Below are positions 1-8,096 of a DNA stretch of 64,000 bases, one piece after another. The position numbers and the translations under genes were made by a program. Position 1 is the stretch's first letter; every line of letters begins with the position of its first letter. Below the pieces are notes generated by a model that was not told the origin of the DNA, did not search any database, and saw only the letters and a list, made by a program, of their open reading frames with translations. This stretch comes from Jiulongibacter sediminis (GTDB lineage: Bacteria > Bacteroidota > Bacteroidia > Cytophagales > Spirosomataceae). The stretch is from NCBI RefSeq assembly GCF_001306455.1, contig NZ_LGTQ01000012.1, positions 283,853 to 347,852 on the forward strand, given 5' to 3'.

Positions 1-186
1 AATTCTATAGGTCAGTTCGTCGAGTTTCTTTACCGGCAAGACCAAAGAAACCGTGTCGCCCGAAGCCTTTAAGAGCTCATGAGCCACCATTCTCAATTTA
101 ACTTCAAGCTTCGACTGATCAAAACTTTGGGCAAGCGTTGGGCTCGTAAAGCTCAACAACAAAATTATCAACAACCACTTTTTCAC
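1..186 (-). CDS. Exported protein of unknown function, N-terminal part only
   Basis: A reading frame with no stop enters the window edge on the minus strand. It starts at a GTG at 186..184 and gives 62 residues. The first ~20 form a clear signal peptide: KK at positions 2-3, a leucine/isoleucine-rich core, and a cleavage-like TLAQ. The mature part visible (about 42 residues) begins SFDQSKLEVKL and is mixed charged/hydrophobic. I do not recognise the family. It is transcribed in the same direction as the TolC/ABC operon (379-4831), but 192 bp separate it from tolC, so co-transcription is unclear. The start could be wrong if a longer leader exists, but GTG sits exactly before the signal peptide. 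Confidence 0.6.
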   Translation of the reverse strand, partial: MKKWLLIILLLSFTSPTLAQSFDQSKLEVKLRMVAHELLKASGDTVSLVLPVKKLDELTYRI

Positions 187-378
187 ACCTAAAAGTACCA
201 AGAAGGAAACATTAGACTCATCCGCCTCCTGCCTTTTTACATTTTTTTAAACTCTTTTACATTGTTCTGACGCGGCATGCAAGAATTATTATTCTTCTAC
301 TCTTAACAGCGAACGGTCAGAAGTGCATGAGTTATTTCCTTTAAAAAAGAAATGAAAAAGCTGACCTTTAACAAGGTA

Positions 379-1683
379 CTAATTTAATTCCCACTCTCCC
401 GATTCATAGAATTTGAGAATTTTCTCCTGAAGCAAAAATTGATATTTCGCCTGAACAAGATTTGAATTTGCTCGATCCAGATTGGTTTTAGCCAGAATGT
501 ATTCCAACGTATTCACGGTTCCGGCCTCAATCTGAGCCTGAACAGCCTGCATATTCCGACTATTGATGGCTACCTGGTTTTGTGTATTTTGATATTGCTC
601 CCCGGCTATCTCGTAGTTTTGTAAAGCACTTTCATAAACCCTGTTCACAGCGAGTTTTGCATTTCGTAATTGATTCTGTGCAATTCGTTTCTGCACCTGA
701 GCGGCCTGCATTCGCGGTGAAGTCTGGAATTTTCCGAAGATTGGAATCTGAAGGCCAAGGGTAAACGAACCATTACGGGTAGCGTTAATCTGCTCAAAAA
801 ACTTCTGTTCGGGATTAGAGGATGCGTAAAAGGTATTCCAATCTGCATAGAAATTCAAAGATGGTAGATTTTCAGCTTTAATCGACTTGTATTGGCTGTC
901 AAAACTTTTGATCAGGAACTCCGAGGATCTTATTTCAGGCAACCTTTCGTAAATCTCTTCTTTTGCCACTCCGTATTGAGCTACCACCAGCTCCGGAGCG
1001 TCAATCCGTTCGAAACTCGCCGTCTCGTCCACCGGCCTGTTTAATAGTTGGAAAAGATTTAACCGAGACTGCCTTTCAGATCCTTTGGCGTTCACAAGGG
1101 TGTACTCGTCATTAGCTCTTTGTGTTTGAATTTGCAGAAGCTCTTTTTGCCCCAAAGTACCGGCCTCCACCTGTAATTTGACTCTGTTTTCCTGCTCGCG
1201 TGAACTCGCCACTTGTGAGTTTGCGACTGCCACCAGCTCCTGAGATTGCAAAACCGTAAGGTAAGCCTGTATAATGCGAACCGTAAGATCATTTTGCATG
1301 GCTTTTGCCTGCTCCTCACTTGATTTTAGAGCCAATTGAGAAGCCTCAATCCCGTTTTTGATTCTAAACCCCTGAAAAATAGGCTGACTCAGACTGGCCT
1401 GAGTATACGTGCTATTATAAACCTCATTGATGTAGGAATTGGTAAAACGGTCAATACTTCGACCAGTGTTGGTACTTTGATACAACTCCAGACTCATGCG
1501 GGGCAATCTCCGACTTTTAGCCGCATCCAGATCGGTACCAGCCAACTCAGCATTCAGTACCGAACTTTGATAATCCGGGTGATTATTGACTGCAATCTCT
1601 ACACATTCTTTGAGAGAAAGTTGCTGAGCAAAAACAGGTTGTAAACCCAAAGTCAAAAGGGCTAACTTAAGTATCTTTTTCAT
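379..1683 (-). CDS. TolC-family outer membrane efflux protein
   Basis: 434 residues, the usual TolC/OEP length. An N-terminal signal peptide ends PVFAQ, and the mature protein opens LSLKECVEIAVNNHPD, the typical start of OEP-family proteins. Two long Gln/Ala/Asn-rich coiled regions follow, matching the two OEP repeats that form the periplasmic alpha-barrel. It is the last gene of a three-gene run: permease, then ATPase, then this channel, with only 39 bp after the ATPase. Known family role: outer-membrane exit duct of tripartite exporters. No periplasmic adaptor (HlyD/MacA) gene lies in the run, so either one is encoded elsewhere or the partnership is looser. The transported substrate cannot be read from sequence. 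Confidence 0.92.
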   Translation of the reverse strand: MKKILKLALLTLGLQPVFAQQLSLKECVEIAVNNHPDYQSSVLNAELAGTDLDAAKSRRLPRMSLELYQSTNTGRSIDRFTNSYINEVYNSTYTQASLSQPIFQGFRIKNGIEASQLALKSSEEQAKAMQNDLTVRIIQAYLTVLQSQELVAVANSQVASSREQENRVKLQVEAGTLGQKELLQIQTQRANDEYTLVNAKGSERQSRLNLFQLLNRPVDETASFERIDAPELVVAQYGVAKEEIYERLPEIRSSEFLIKSFDSQYKSIKAENLPSLNFYADWNTFYASSNPEQKFFEQINATRNGSFTLGLQIPIFGKFQTSPRMQAAQVQKRIAQNQLRNAKLAVNRVYESALQNYEIAGEQYQNTQNQVAINSRNMQAVQAQIEAGTVNTLEYILAKTNLDRANSNLVQAKYQFLLQEKILKFYESGEWELN

Positions 1684-1722
1684 AATTAATCTTTCAAAAT
1701 CAGGTAAGACAAAAGGTCGGAA

Positions 1723-2388
1723 TTATACATCCAGCCATCCATCTTTCAATTTAATTATCCGCTCGCCATAGGCAGCATTTTTCTCGGAGTGCGTCACCTG
1801 AACGATAGTTACTCCGTCTTTTTCATTCAATTCTTTGAAAAGCTTCATAATATCATCGGCTTGTTCCGAGTGCAGGTTTCCGGTGGGTTCATCAGCGAAA
1901 ATGACCTTTGGTTCGCTCACGATAGCCCGGGCCACTCCCACCAGCTGCTGCTGACCACCACTAAGCTGGCTTGGGAACAAATCCTTTTTCCCGACGATAT
2001 TAAAGCGATCCAGAATATCCGCCACCTTACTTTTCCGCTCCGAGCTTTTCATTCCTTTATATAGCAAAGGGGTTTCAATGTTTTCATAAACCGTCAGCTC
2101 ATCGATCAGGTGATAAGCCTGAAAAACAAAGCCAATAGCATTTCGGTGAAGCTCAGTTCGCTTTTTCTCATTGAGTTTTTGAACCGGTGAATCCATGAAA
2201 AGATACTCGCCTTCAGAGGCGGCCTCCAGCAAACCAAGAATATGTAGCAAAGTAGACTTACCAGAGCCAGATGGGCCCATGATACTCACAAATTCTCCCT
2301 CCCCGATCTCGAGACTAATATTGCGAAGCACATACGTTTTCCCGAAACCGGCCGGATAGTATTTTGAAATGTTATTAAGCTTTATCAT
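1723..2388 (-). CDS. ABC transporter ATP-binding protein, MacB/LolD type
   Basis: 221 residues, a single nucleotide-binding domain of the LolD/MacB class. Walker A is GPSGSGKST at residues 38-46, the signature is LSGGQQQ near 141, Walker B is VIFADEPT, and a VTHSE switch histidine follows. The signature continues QLVGVARA where most family members have Arg after the glutamines (QQQRVAIARA), a small deviation that should not abolish activity. It lies between the FtsX-like permease (19 bp upstream) and tolC (39 bp downstream) and should power that permease on the cytoplasmic side of the inner membrane. Lipoprotein-releasing and peptide/drug exporters share this subunit, so the cargo is open. 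Confidence 0.93.
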   Translation of the reverse strand: MIKLNNISKYYPAGFGKTYVLRNISLEIGEGEFVSIMGPSGSGKSTLLHILGLLEAASEGEYLFMDSPVQKLNEKKRTELHRNAIGFVFQAYHLIDELTVYENIETPLLYKGMKSSERKSKVADILDRFNIVGKKDLFPSQLSGGQQQLVGVARAIVSEPKVIFADEPTGNLHSEQADDIMKLFKELNEKDGVTIVQVTHSEKNAAYGERIIKLKDGWLDV

Positions 2389-2407
2389 TTGTTTTTAATT
2401 GTCTCAA

Positions 2408-4831
2408 TTATTCGTTTCTAAGTGTAGTTCCGGGATTCATCAAAGCCCCCTTAAGCGTTTGAAAACTCACCGTAATAAAAGCAATCATTAAGGCCAGAAT
2501 GGCAACCCCGGCCACCATCCATCCATTGATTTCAATGGCATACGGAAAATCGGATAGCCAATTACTCATCAAATAAATAGTAACAGGTGTGGCTAGCAGT
2601 AGAGCGATTACTACCAAAATCAGAAAGTCTTTACTCAACAAAGCAACAACCGAAGCTACGCTGGCACCCAGCACCTTTCTCACCCCTATTTCTTTGATTC
2701 GGGCTTCCACGGTATACATGGTCAAACCAAACAATCCCAAACAGGCAATCAGAATAGCCAGCACTGAAGCTGTGGTAAATACCAGACCGTATTGCTGTTC
2801 GGCTTGGAGGCTTTCTGCAAAATCTTCTTCAAGGAAGGAATAATCAAAAGGATTGCCCGGAAAATACTGTCTGTACAAATTTCCGAGAGAAGCCAACTGC
2901 TTTTTCCGGTCACCTTTTGCCAGTTTCACTGAAAAAAATTGTCCGTATTGCTGAGGATAAAAAATGATAGGATCGATCTCACTTTGCAAACCTAAATGGT
3001 GATAATCGGCAGAGACGCCAATAATATCAAGATGACGCTCGTCCCACTGAATTCCCTCCAACATAGCCTCCTGAGCTGATTCAAAACCCATATACTCCAA
3101 GGCCGTTTCATTGATCATCACCTTTGAATTGGAGTTCCAGTCAACCCTTACCTCTTCCGGAGTAAACGTTCTTCCCGCTTTTAGAGGAATACCGTAAGTA
3201 TCAAAATACTCACCCTCAGTGCATACAAAGGCGTAAGAGTTATACTTGTCATCGGGTTTTGAGCCCGGGTGGGTAAAGCCGTTGGTTCTGAAATTATAGA
3301 ACCGGGCCGGTACCGCTCCGGAAAGAGCATATTTTTCAACCATTGACTGAGAAGCCAATTCATTCAAAAAAGCATTTCTGCGACTGTCAAAATTATCTCC
3401 GTAAATGGCCGGGCCACGAATAACGAGCATCTGCTCGGCATCTACTCCTAAATCCTTATTTCTGAGGTAGTCAAGCTGGGAGTAAATTACAACCGTGGCG
3501 AAAATGAGAGCAACAGAAACGCCAAACTGCATGACCACCAAAGACTTGCGTAAGAAAGAACCCGACTTCCCTGATTTTGCCAAACCTTTGATGGTTTCTA
3601 CTGTCTTAAATCGGGTACTGACCAAAGCCGCATAAACTCCCGAAATCAGGGTACCCAGAAGTAAAGCCAGTGCACCAATTAGCCAAACTGAAGGAGATAA
3701 ATGAGCAAATAATGGAAGGTCCTTACCAATCATTTCGTTGAAAAGTGGCCGGCAAAGAATGATTATCACCAAAGCCACCAGAAATCCAATAAGGTTTACA
3801 AGGGCCGTTTGCATTAAAAACTGGCCAAGAAGACTCTTTTGATCAGCTCCGATAGCCTTTCTTACGCCCACCTCTACCGACCGCTTCAAAGAATTAGCAG
3901 TGGAAAGATTCACATAATTAAACCAGGCAATCAGAAGAATCATCAGCCCGATGGCTCCCAGAATATACACGTATTTAATATTTCCATAAGTAGGTAGGGG
4001 ATCATTCAAAGAAGCACCCAAATGCATTTCTGTCAGAGGCTGAAGCTTAAAACTCACACCATCGTCTTCTCTGCTGACAGATTCGCGATAAGCCGTGAGT
4101 TTTGCTTCCAGCTGTTCAACGTTTGTGTTGGATTTGAGTAAGAGTATAGTTTGAGCAAATTGACTATCAAGATTATTGAGGTTAGCCCATCCATTTCCAT
4201 TAAGATTGGCCTCATTCTTCAGCGTCTCCAAGGAAAAGGCCATATCCATATCAAAATCAGAGTTGTAGGACATGTCTTCATATACTCCTTTTACGGTATA
4301 GATCGTTTTACCGAACTGGTTATGAAGTATCAGATTTTGATTGATCGGATCGCTATCTCCAAAGTACTTAAGAGCTGAGCTTTTTGAGATAAATACGGTA
4401 TTCGGCTCGTTTAAACCGGAAGCATTACCAGCGAGAATCGGGAAGCTGAAAACCTCAAAAAAGTTACCTTCCACGTAGTGAATATCCGCTTCACGGAAAG
4501 AAAGGTCGTTCTCTTCATTTTGAACCACCCCACTGGTGATGCCATTATCCTTTCTGCTTGCCGCCTCTATTTCAGGAAAATTCTCAACAAAACGGGCTGC
4601 AAACCCAGGCTCAAGCTCAGACCACGATTCACCATTTTTATCAACGTTGATGACACGGTAAATGCGGTCTGCATTTTCATGAAATTGATTAACCCCCGTT
4701 TCTATGCCGATGTATTGCAGAATGAATAAAAACGCGGCAATGCCCAGAGCAAGCCCACCAATATTAATAAAACTAAAGGTCTTATTCCTTTTGAGATTCC
4801 GATAAGCTGATAGTAGATGATGTCTGAGCAT
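2408..4831 (-). CDS. ABC transporter permease, MacB_PCD/FtsX type (duplicated)
   Basis: About 807 residues from an ATG at 4831 (an in-frame GTG lies seven codons upstream). It begins with a cytoplasmic stretch RNLKRNKTFSFINIGGLALG leading into the first membrane helix (near residues 20-40). A large periplasmic domain follows, then a three-helix FtsX block around 280-400. A second copy of helix, periplasmic domain and FtsX block completes the protein, ending GTTLRNE. This doubled layout is the usual Bacteroidetes ~800-residue MacB-like permease. It is first in an operon with the ATPase and TolC protein. MacB-type transporters act as mechanotransmitters moving substrates from periplasm to outside; the substrate here is unknown. 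Confidence 0.92.
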   Translation of the reverse strand: MLRHHLLSAYRNLKRNKTFSFINIGGLALGIAAFLFILQYIGIETGVNQFHENADRIYRVINVDKNGESWSELEPGFAARFVENFPEIEAASRKDNGITSGVVQNEENDLSFREADIHYVEGNFFEVFSFPILAGNASGLNEPNTVFISKSSALKYFGDSDPINQNLILHNQFGKTIYTVKGVYEDMSYNSDFDMDMAFSLETLKNEANLNGNGWANLNNLDSQFAQTILLLKSNTNVEQLEAKLTAYRESVSREDDGVSFKLQPLTEMHLGASLNDPLPTYGNIKYVYILGAIGLMILLIAWFNYVNLSTANSLKRSVEVGVRKAIGADQKSLLGQFLMQTALVNLIGFLVALVIIILCRPLFNEMIGKDLPLFAHLSPSVWLIGALALLLGTLISGVYAALVSTRFKTVETIKGLAKSGKSGSFLRKSLVVMQFGVSVALIFATVVIYSQLDYLRNKDLGVDAEQMLVIRGPAIYGDNFDSRRNAFLNELASQSMVEKYALSGAVPARFYNFRTNGFTHPGSKPDDKYNSYAFVCTEGEYFDTYGIPLKAGRTFTPEEVRVDWNSNSKVMINETALEYMGFESAQEAMLEGIQWDERHLDIIGVSADYHHLGLQSEIDPIIFYPQQYGQFFSVKLAKGDRKKQLASLGNLYRQYFPGNPFDYSFLEEDFAESLQAEQQYGLVFTTASVLAILIACLGLFGLTMYTVEARIKEIGVRKVLGASVASVVALLSKDFLILVVIALLLATPVTIYLMSNWLSDFPYAIEINGWMVAGVAILALMIAFITVSFQTLKGALMNPGTTLRNE

Positions 4832-4971
4832 AACTGGTTTTTTAAGCTTCACTCAGAAAGATACCCAAACTATGCCAACAATATTAGAATACTGGAATTC
4901 AATTAGTTATGGAAAATAAAATTTCAATAGACTGTTCAGAAACGGACAAGTTTGTGCAACAGTGGACAGCC

Positions 4972-6393
4972 TCAGTCTACCGAATATTTAAAAGCATAAG
5001 CCGGCTGAGCAGGAATACCTTTGGGCAATGTAACGACTACCTTACCGTTTTCAACAGCCCATTTCAAAGGCTTGGTGTAACCGAGAAGTTGCATTTTTGA
5101 GTTTGTCGCAGGCAAATTGACTGACCAGCTGACTTTTCCATTTTTTGAATTCGTTGCGAGGGCATAAACCGAGGCATCTTTGCCTTTGGTAAAATAAACC
5201 TGACCGTCCTGAAAGTCCGGAAGTGCTCTGGTTTCATAGATAGCCTCTCCATTGATATTCATCCATTCGCCAATTTCTTCCAGTCTTTCAACCTGCTCTG
5301 GCAGAAAAACGCCATCGGCCGTTGGGCCAACACCGAGAAGTAAATTTCCGCCTTTGGCGACAATCTCAATTAGCAGATGAATGACTTTCTCCGCTGATTT
5401 GAATTTATCATTGGGCACATAACCCCATGCTCCACCAAGGGTGATGCAGCTTTCCCAAGGGTCTTCAGACATCGTGGACGGAATCCCTTGCTCAGGTGTT
5501 CGGTAGTTTTCAAAAGGTCCGTGAACCGTACGATCCACGATCAGTAAGCCTTCCTGATTTTTACGAGCCATTTCAGCCAGTTTGGGCATATTGATTTCCT
5601 GATCAAATTCCGGGATAGGAGCTCCCCAGGCAATCACCTCCTCTGTCACCGTATTTCTGGGCCGCACCCAGCCGCCATCTAACCAAAGGATATCGATATC
5701 GCCATAATTCGTAGTCAATTCATTGATTTGATTATGCGTGAAGTCCACATATCGTTGCCAACGTTCAGGGTGTTTCCGAATATCATAATTGACGTTTCGG
5801 TCGGGGGTTGCGTAATAATCCCACCAGAAATCCTGTGAGTGCCAGTCCGGCTTTGAATAATAGGCCCCTATCATCATATCCCGTTCTCTGAACGCATCAA
5901 AAACATGTTTGGCCACATCGGCTTTTGGGTGATTTTTGAAAGGCCCACCAGAGATTTTGTAGTCTGTATACTGCGTATCAAACATATTGAAACCATCATG
6001 ATGTTTGGTCGTGAACACCACGTATTTTATTCCCGCCTTCTCTGCTGCCTCTGCCCATTGATCAGGGTCAAAGCCAGTCGGATTAAACTGATCTTTTAAT
6101 CCCCAATACCATTGCTTATAATCATGATAGGCCACATTACTATCGCCACGTGTAATCCAGTCTTCATTGCATAAACTCCAGGATTCTATGATACCCGGCA
6201 CCGCATAAATACCCCAGTGAATGAGCATACCGAATTTCTGATCCCGCCAGTGTTCAAGCTTTTCAGCTACTCTTGGGTCTTCAGGATATTGGTATTCCGT
6301 GGAAACCGGATGAATGGTATTTTGCCCTTTGGCAAAGCCCATCAAACTAAAGAAGAGTAAAGTCAGTACGGCGGTTTTCTGTTTCGGATGCAT
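4972..6393 (-). CDS. Alpha-L-fucosidase, GH29
   Basis: 473 residues with a signal peptide ending GFAKGQ, so periplasmic or secreted. GH29 features in order: WRDQKFGMLIHWGIYAVPG near 50-68, YVVFTTKHHDGFNMFD near 125-140 (His-His substrate-binding pair), and DILWLDGG near 235, whose Asp is the expected nucleophile. GH29 enzymes are retaining fucosidases removing terminal alpha-L-fucose from glycans. The protein ends soon after a short C-terminal beta-sandwich, and no extra binding module is visible. It lies 80 bp downstream of a sugar-porter transporter on the same strand, suggesting paired release and uptake of a sugar, although the transporter's own specificity is not readable. Neither fuculokinase nor fuculose aldolase was found in the window. 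Confidence 0.93.
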   Translation of the reverse strand: MHPKQKTAVLTLLFFSLMGFAKGQNTIHPVSTEYQYPEDPRVAEKLEHWRDQKFGMLIHWGIYAVPGIIESWSLCNEDWITRGDSNVAYHDYKQWYWGLKDQFNPTGFDPDQWAEAAEKAGIKYVVFTTKHHDGFNMFDTQYTDYKISGGPFKNHPKADVAKHVFDAFRERDMMIGAYYSKPDWHSQDFWWDYYATPDRNVNYDIRKHPERWQRYVDFTHNQINELTTNYGDIDILWLDGGWVRPRNTVTEEVIAWGAPIPEFDQEINMPKLAEMARKNQEGLLIVDRTVHGPFENYRTPEQGIPSTMSEDPWESCITLGGAWGYVPNDKFKSAEKVIHLLIEIVAKGGNLLLGVGPTADGVFLPEQVERLEEIGEWMNINGEAIYETRALPDFQDGQVYFTKGKDASVYALATNSKNGKVSWSVNLPATNSKMQLLGYTKPLKWAVENGKVVVTLPKGIPAQPAYAFKYSVD

Positions 6394-6473
6394 AGTTTCA
6401 AATCAATTGCTGAGCAAATGAATGAAGAATGATTAACAGAAACTTAAAATTTTGTGACCAGGGACTGATTAAC

Positions 6474-7796
6474 TCAATTCTGATGCAATTTCTTACTCAA
6501 ATCTTCCAGAGAAACACCTTTGGTTTCCGGCATCATAAAAGCCACAAAAAGAAGTTGTAGCACCATCATAAACGTAAACACACCGAACACCGGTGCCGCA
6601 CCAATCGTTGAAAACAAAAACGGAATGGACGACGGAATAGCCGCCGCAAGTAACCAGTGCACCGAACTACCAAAAGCCTGCCCTGAGCCACGAAGATGAT
6701 TTGGGAAAATCTCAGAGATAAAGACCCAAATGACGGTCCCTTGCCCCAAAGCATGAGCCATAATGAACAGGAACATAAAACCGGGCACGGCCATGCCCGT
6801 CCAGTCCGTTGCAAAAGCGTAGGCCACCATTCCCAGTGAAATAATGTAACCGAAAGAGCCGATATACATGAGTAGTTTACGCCCAACACGATCGATCAAA
6901 TAAACGCCGATAGAGGTAAATATCAGGTTGACCACTCCTATTCCGATGCTGCTGAGCAGAGCAGTACTTTCACCAAGGCCTGCTTCCTCAAAAATTCGGG
7001 GAGCGTAATACAAAAAAGCATTGATGCCGGAGAACTGATTGAAAAAAGCGATCAAAAAGGCCAGTATTAAAGGAAAACGATGTTGCTTTTTGAAAATACT
7101 ATCATTGGCATCTGATTCCGCATTTCCTTTTTCAATTTCCAAAATGAGTTCATCGGTATTCCTTTCGGGATTGATAATTTCCAGAATCCCACGAGCTTCA
7201 TCTTTTCTTCCCTGATTAATCAGCCAACGCGGACTTTTCGGTACGCCAACTACAAAAAGGGTATACAAAATTGCCGGGAAAGCCTCTACACCGAGCATCC
7301 AACGCCAGTCGTTTTCGCTGATGCCATTCAACAGGTAGTTCGACAAATAGGCGATCATGATCCCGAAAACGATATTGAACTGATACAAGGCCACCAGTTT
7401 CCCACGGTCTTTTGCCGGAGAAATCTCAGCGATATACGACGGAGCCGCCACCGTGGAAGCTCCCACGCCAAGCCCGCCTAAAAAACGGAAGAAAGCGAAA
7501 ATATAAGGGTCATTTGCAAAAGCAGAGCCTACGGCAGAAACCGTATAAAAAAGTCCGATCCAAATCAACGTGGTTTTCCGGCCCAATTTGTTGGTAGGGA
7601 TACCCCCGAAAATAGCCCCGATCACCGTACCCCAAAGGGCCATAGACATGACAATAGCACCATGAAAAGCATCAGAGGAGTTCCACAAAGCCTGCAATTT
7701 CTGATCAGCACCGGAAATCACAACGGTATCAAAGCCAAACAAAAAACCGGCAAGAGCAGCCGTGATGGACCAAAGGAAGATTTTATTCTTTGTCAA
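6474..7796 (-). CDS. MFS sugar porter (sugar:H+ symporter family)
   Basis: 440 residues with about twelve hydrophobic helices. Hallmarks of the sugar porter family are all present: GFDTVVISGA in helix 1, NKLGRKTT between helices 2 and 3, PKSPRWLINQGR before the central loop, QFSGINAFLYYAP in helix 7, DRVGRK between helices 8 and 9, and a terminal PETKG. The start appears to be TTG at 7796; no ATG occurs before helix 2, and the TTG places MTKNKIFLWS directly before helix 1. It imports a monosaccharide across the inner membrane; glucose, galactose, xylose or fucose cannot be separated by eye. It is the first gene before the GH29 fucosidase. Confidence 0.9.
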   Translation of the reverse strand: MTKNKIFLWSITAALAGFLFGFDTVVISGADQKLQALWNSSDAFHGAIVMSMALWGTVIGAIFGGIPTNKLGRKTTLIWIGLFYTVSAVGSAFANDPYIFAFFRFLGGLGVGASTVAAPSYIAEISPAKDRGKLVALYQFNIVFGIMIAYLSNYLLNGISENDWRWMLGVEAFPAILYTLFVVGVPKSPRWLINQGRKDEARGILEIINPERNTDELILEIEKGNAESDANDSIFKKQHRFPLILAFLIAFFNQFSGINAFLYYAPRIFEEAGLGESTALLSSIGIGVVNLIFTSIGVYLIDRVGRKLLMYIGSFGYIISLGMVAYAFATDWTGMAVPGFMFLFIMAHALGQGTVIWVFISEIFPNHLRGSGQAFGSSVHWLLAAAIPSSIPFLFSTIGAAPVFGVFTFMMVLQLLFVAFMMPETKGVSLEDLSKKLHQN

Positions 7797-8096
7797 GGGT
7801 TTAGGGTTTAGGGTTAAAGTTTTGTGAAGATCGGAGAAATCTTGAAGGTGGGCAAGAGGGAGGGAGAAATAGAAGATATCGTGGACAGGAAGGTCAGCCC
7901 TATGTCACTCGATAATGCCTTCGTCTCAATAGTTTTTAAGAAAAGATACTTTGACCTTAAGACTTGAACCACTGGGAAAGAAGTAAATCGATGCAGCTAA
8001 AAATACTTCTAATTTAAGTCGGTTTAAGATAGAACGGGTAAGGTGTATTACGTCACACTGATACGCACGCACCAACATAGAGTTATTAGCACCCAA
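7797..8096. other. Intergenic region, no gene seen
   Basis: 300 bp between the MFS start codon and the NTPase stop codon. The only pattern is two and a half copies of TTTAGGG directly beside the MFS start (about 7796-7822). No tRNA, hairpin with T-tract, or TAnnTTTG promoter box in the right orientation was found. It must hold the promoter of the MFS/fucosidase genes, but I cannot place it. Confidence 0.5.

Noticed and set aside
7796..7822. TTTAGGGTTTAGGG resembles plant telomere repeats.
   Set aside because: Only two to three units, next to a bacterial start codon; chance low-complexity sequence is enough.
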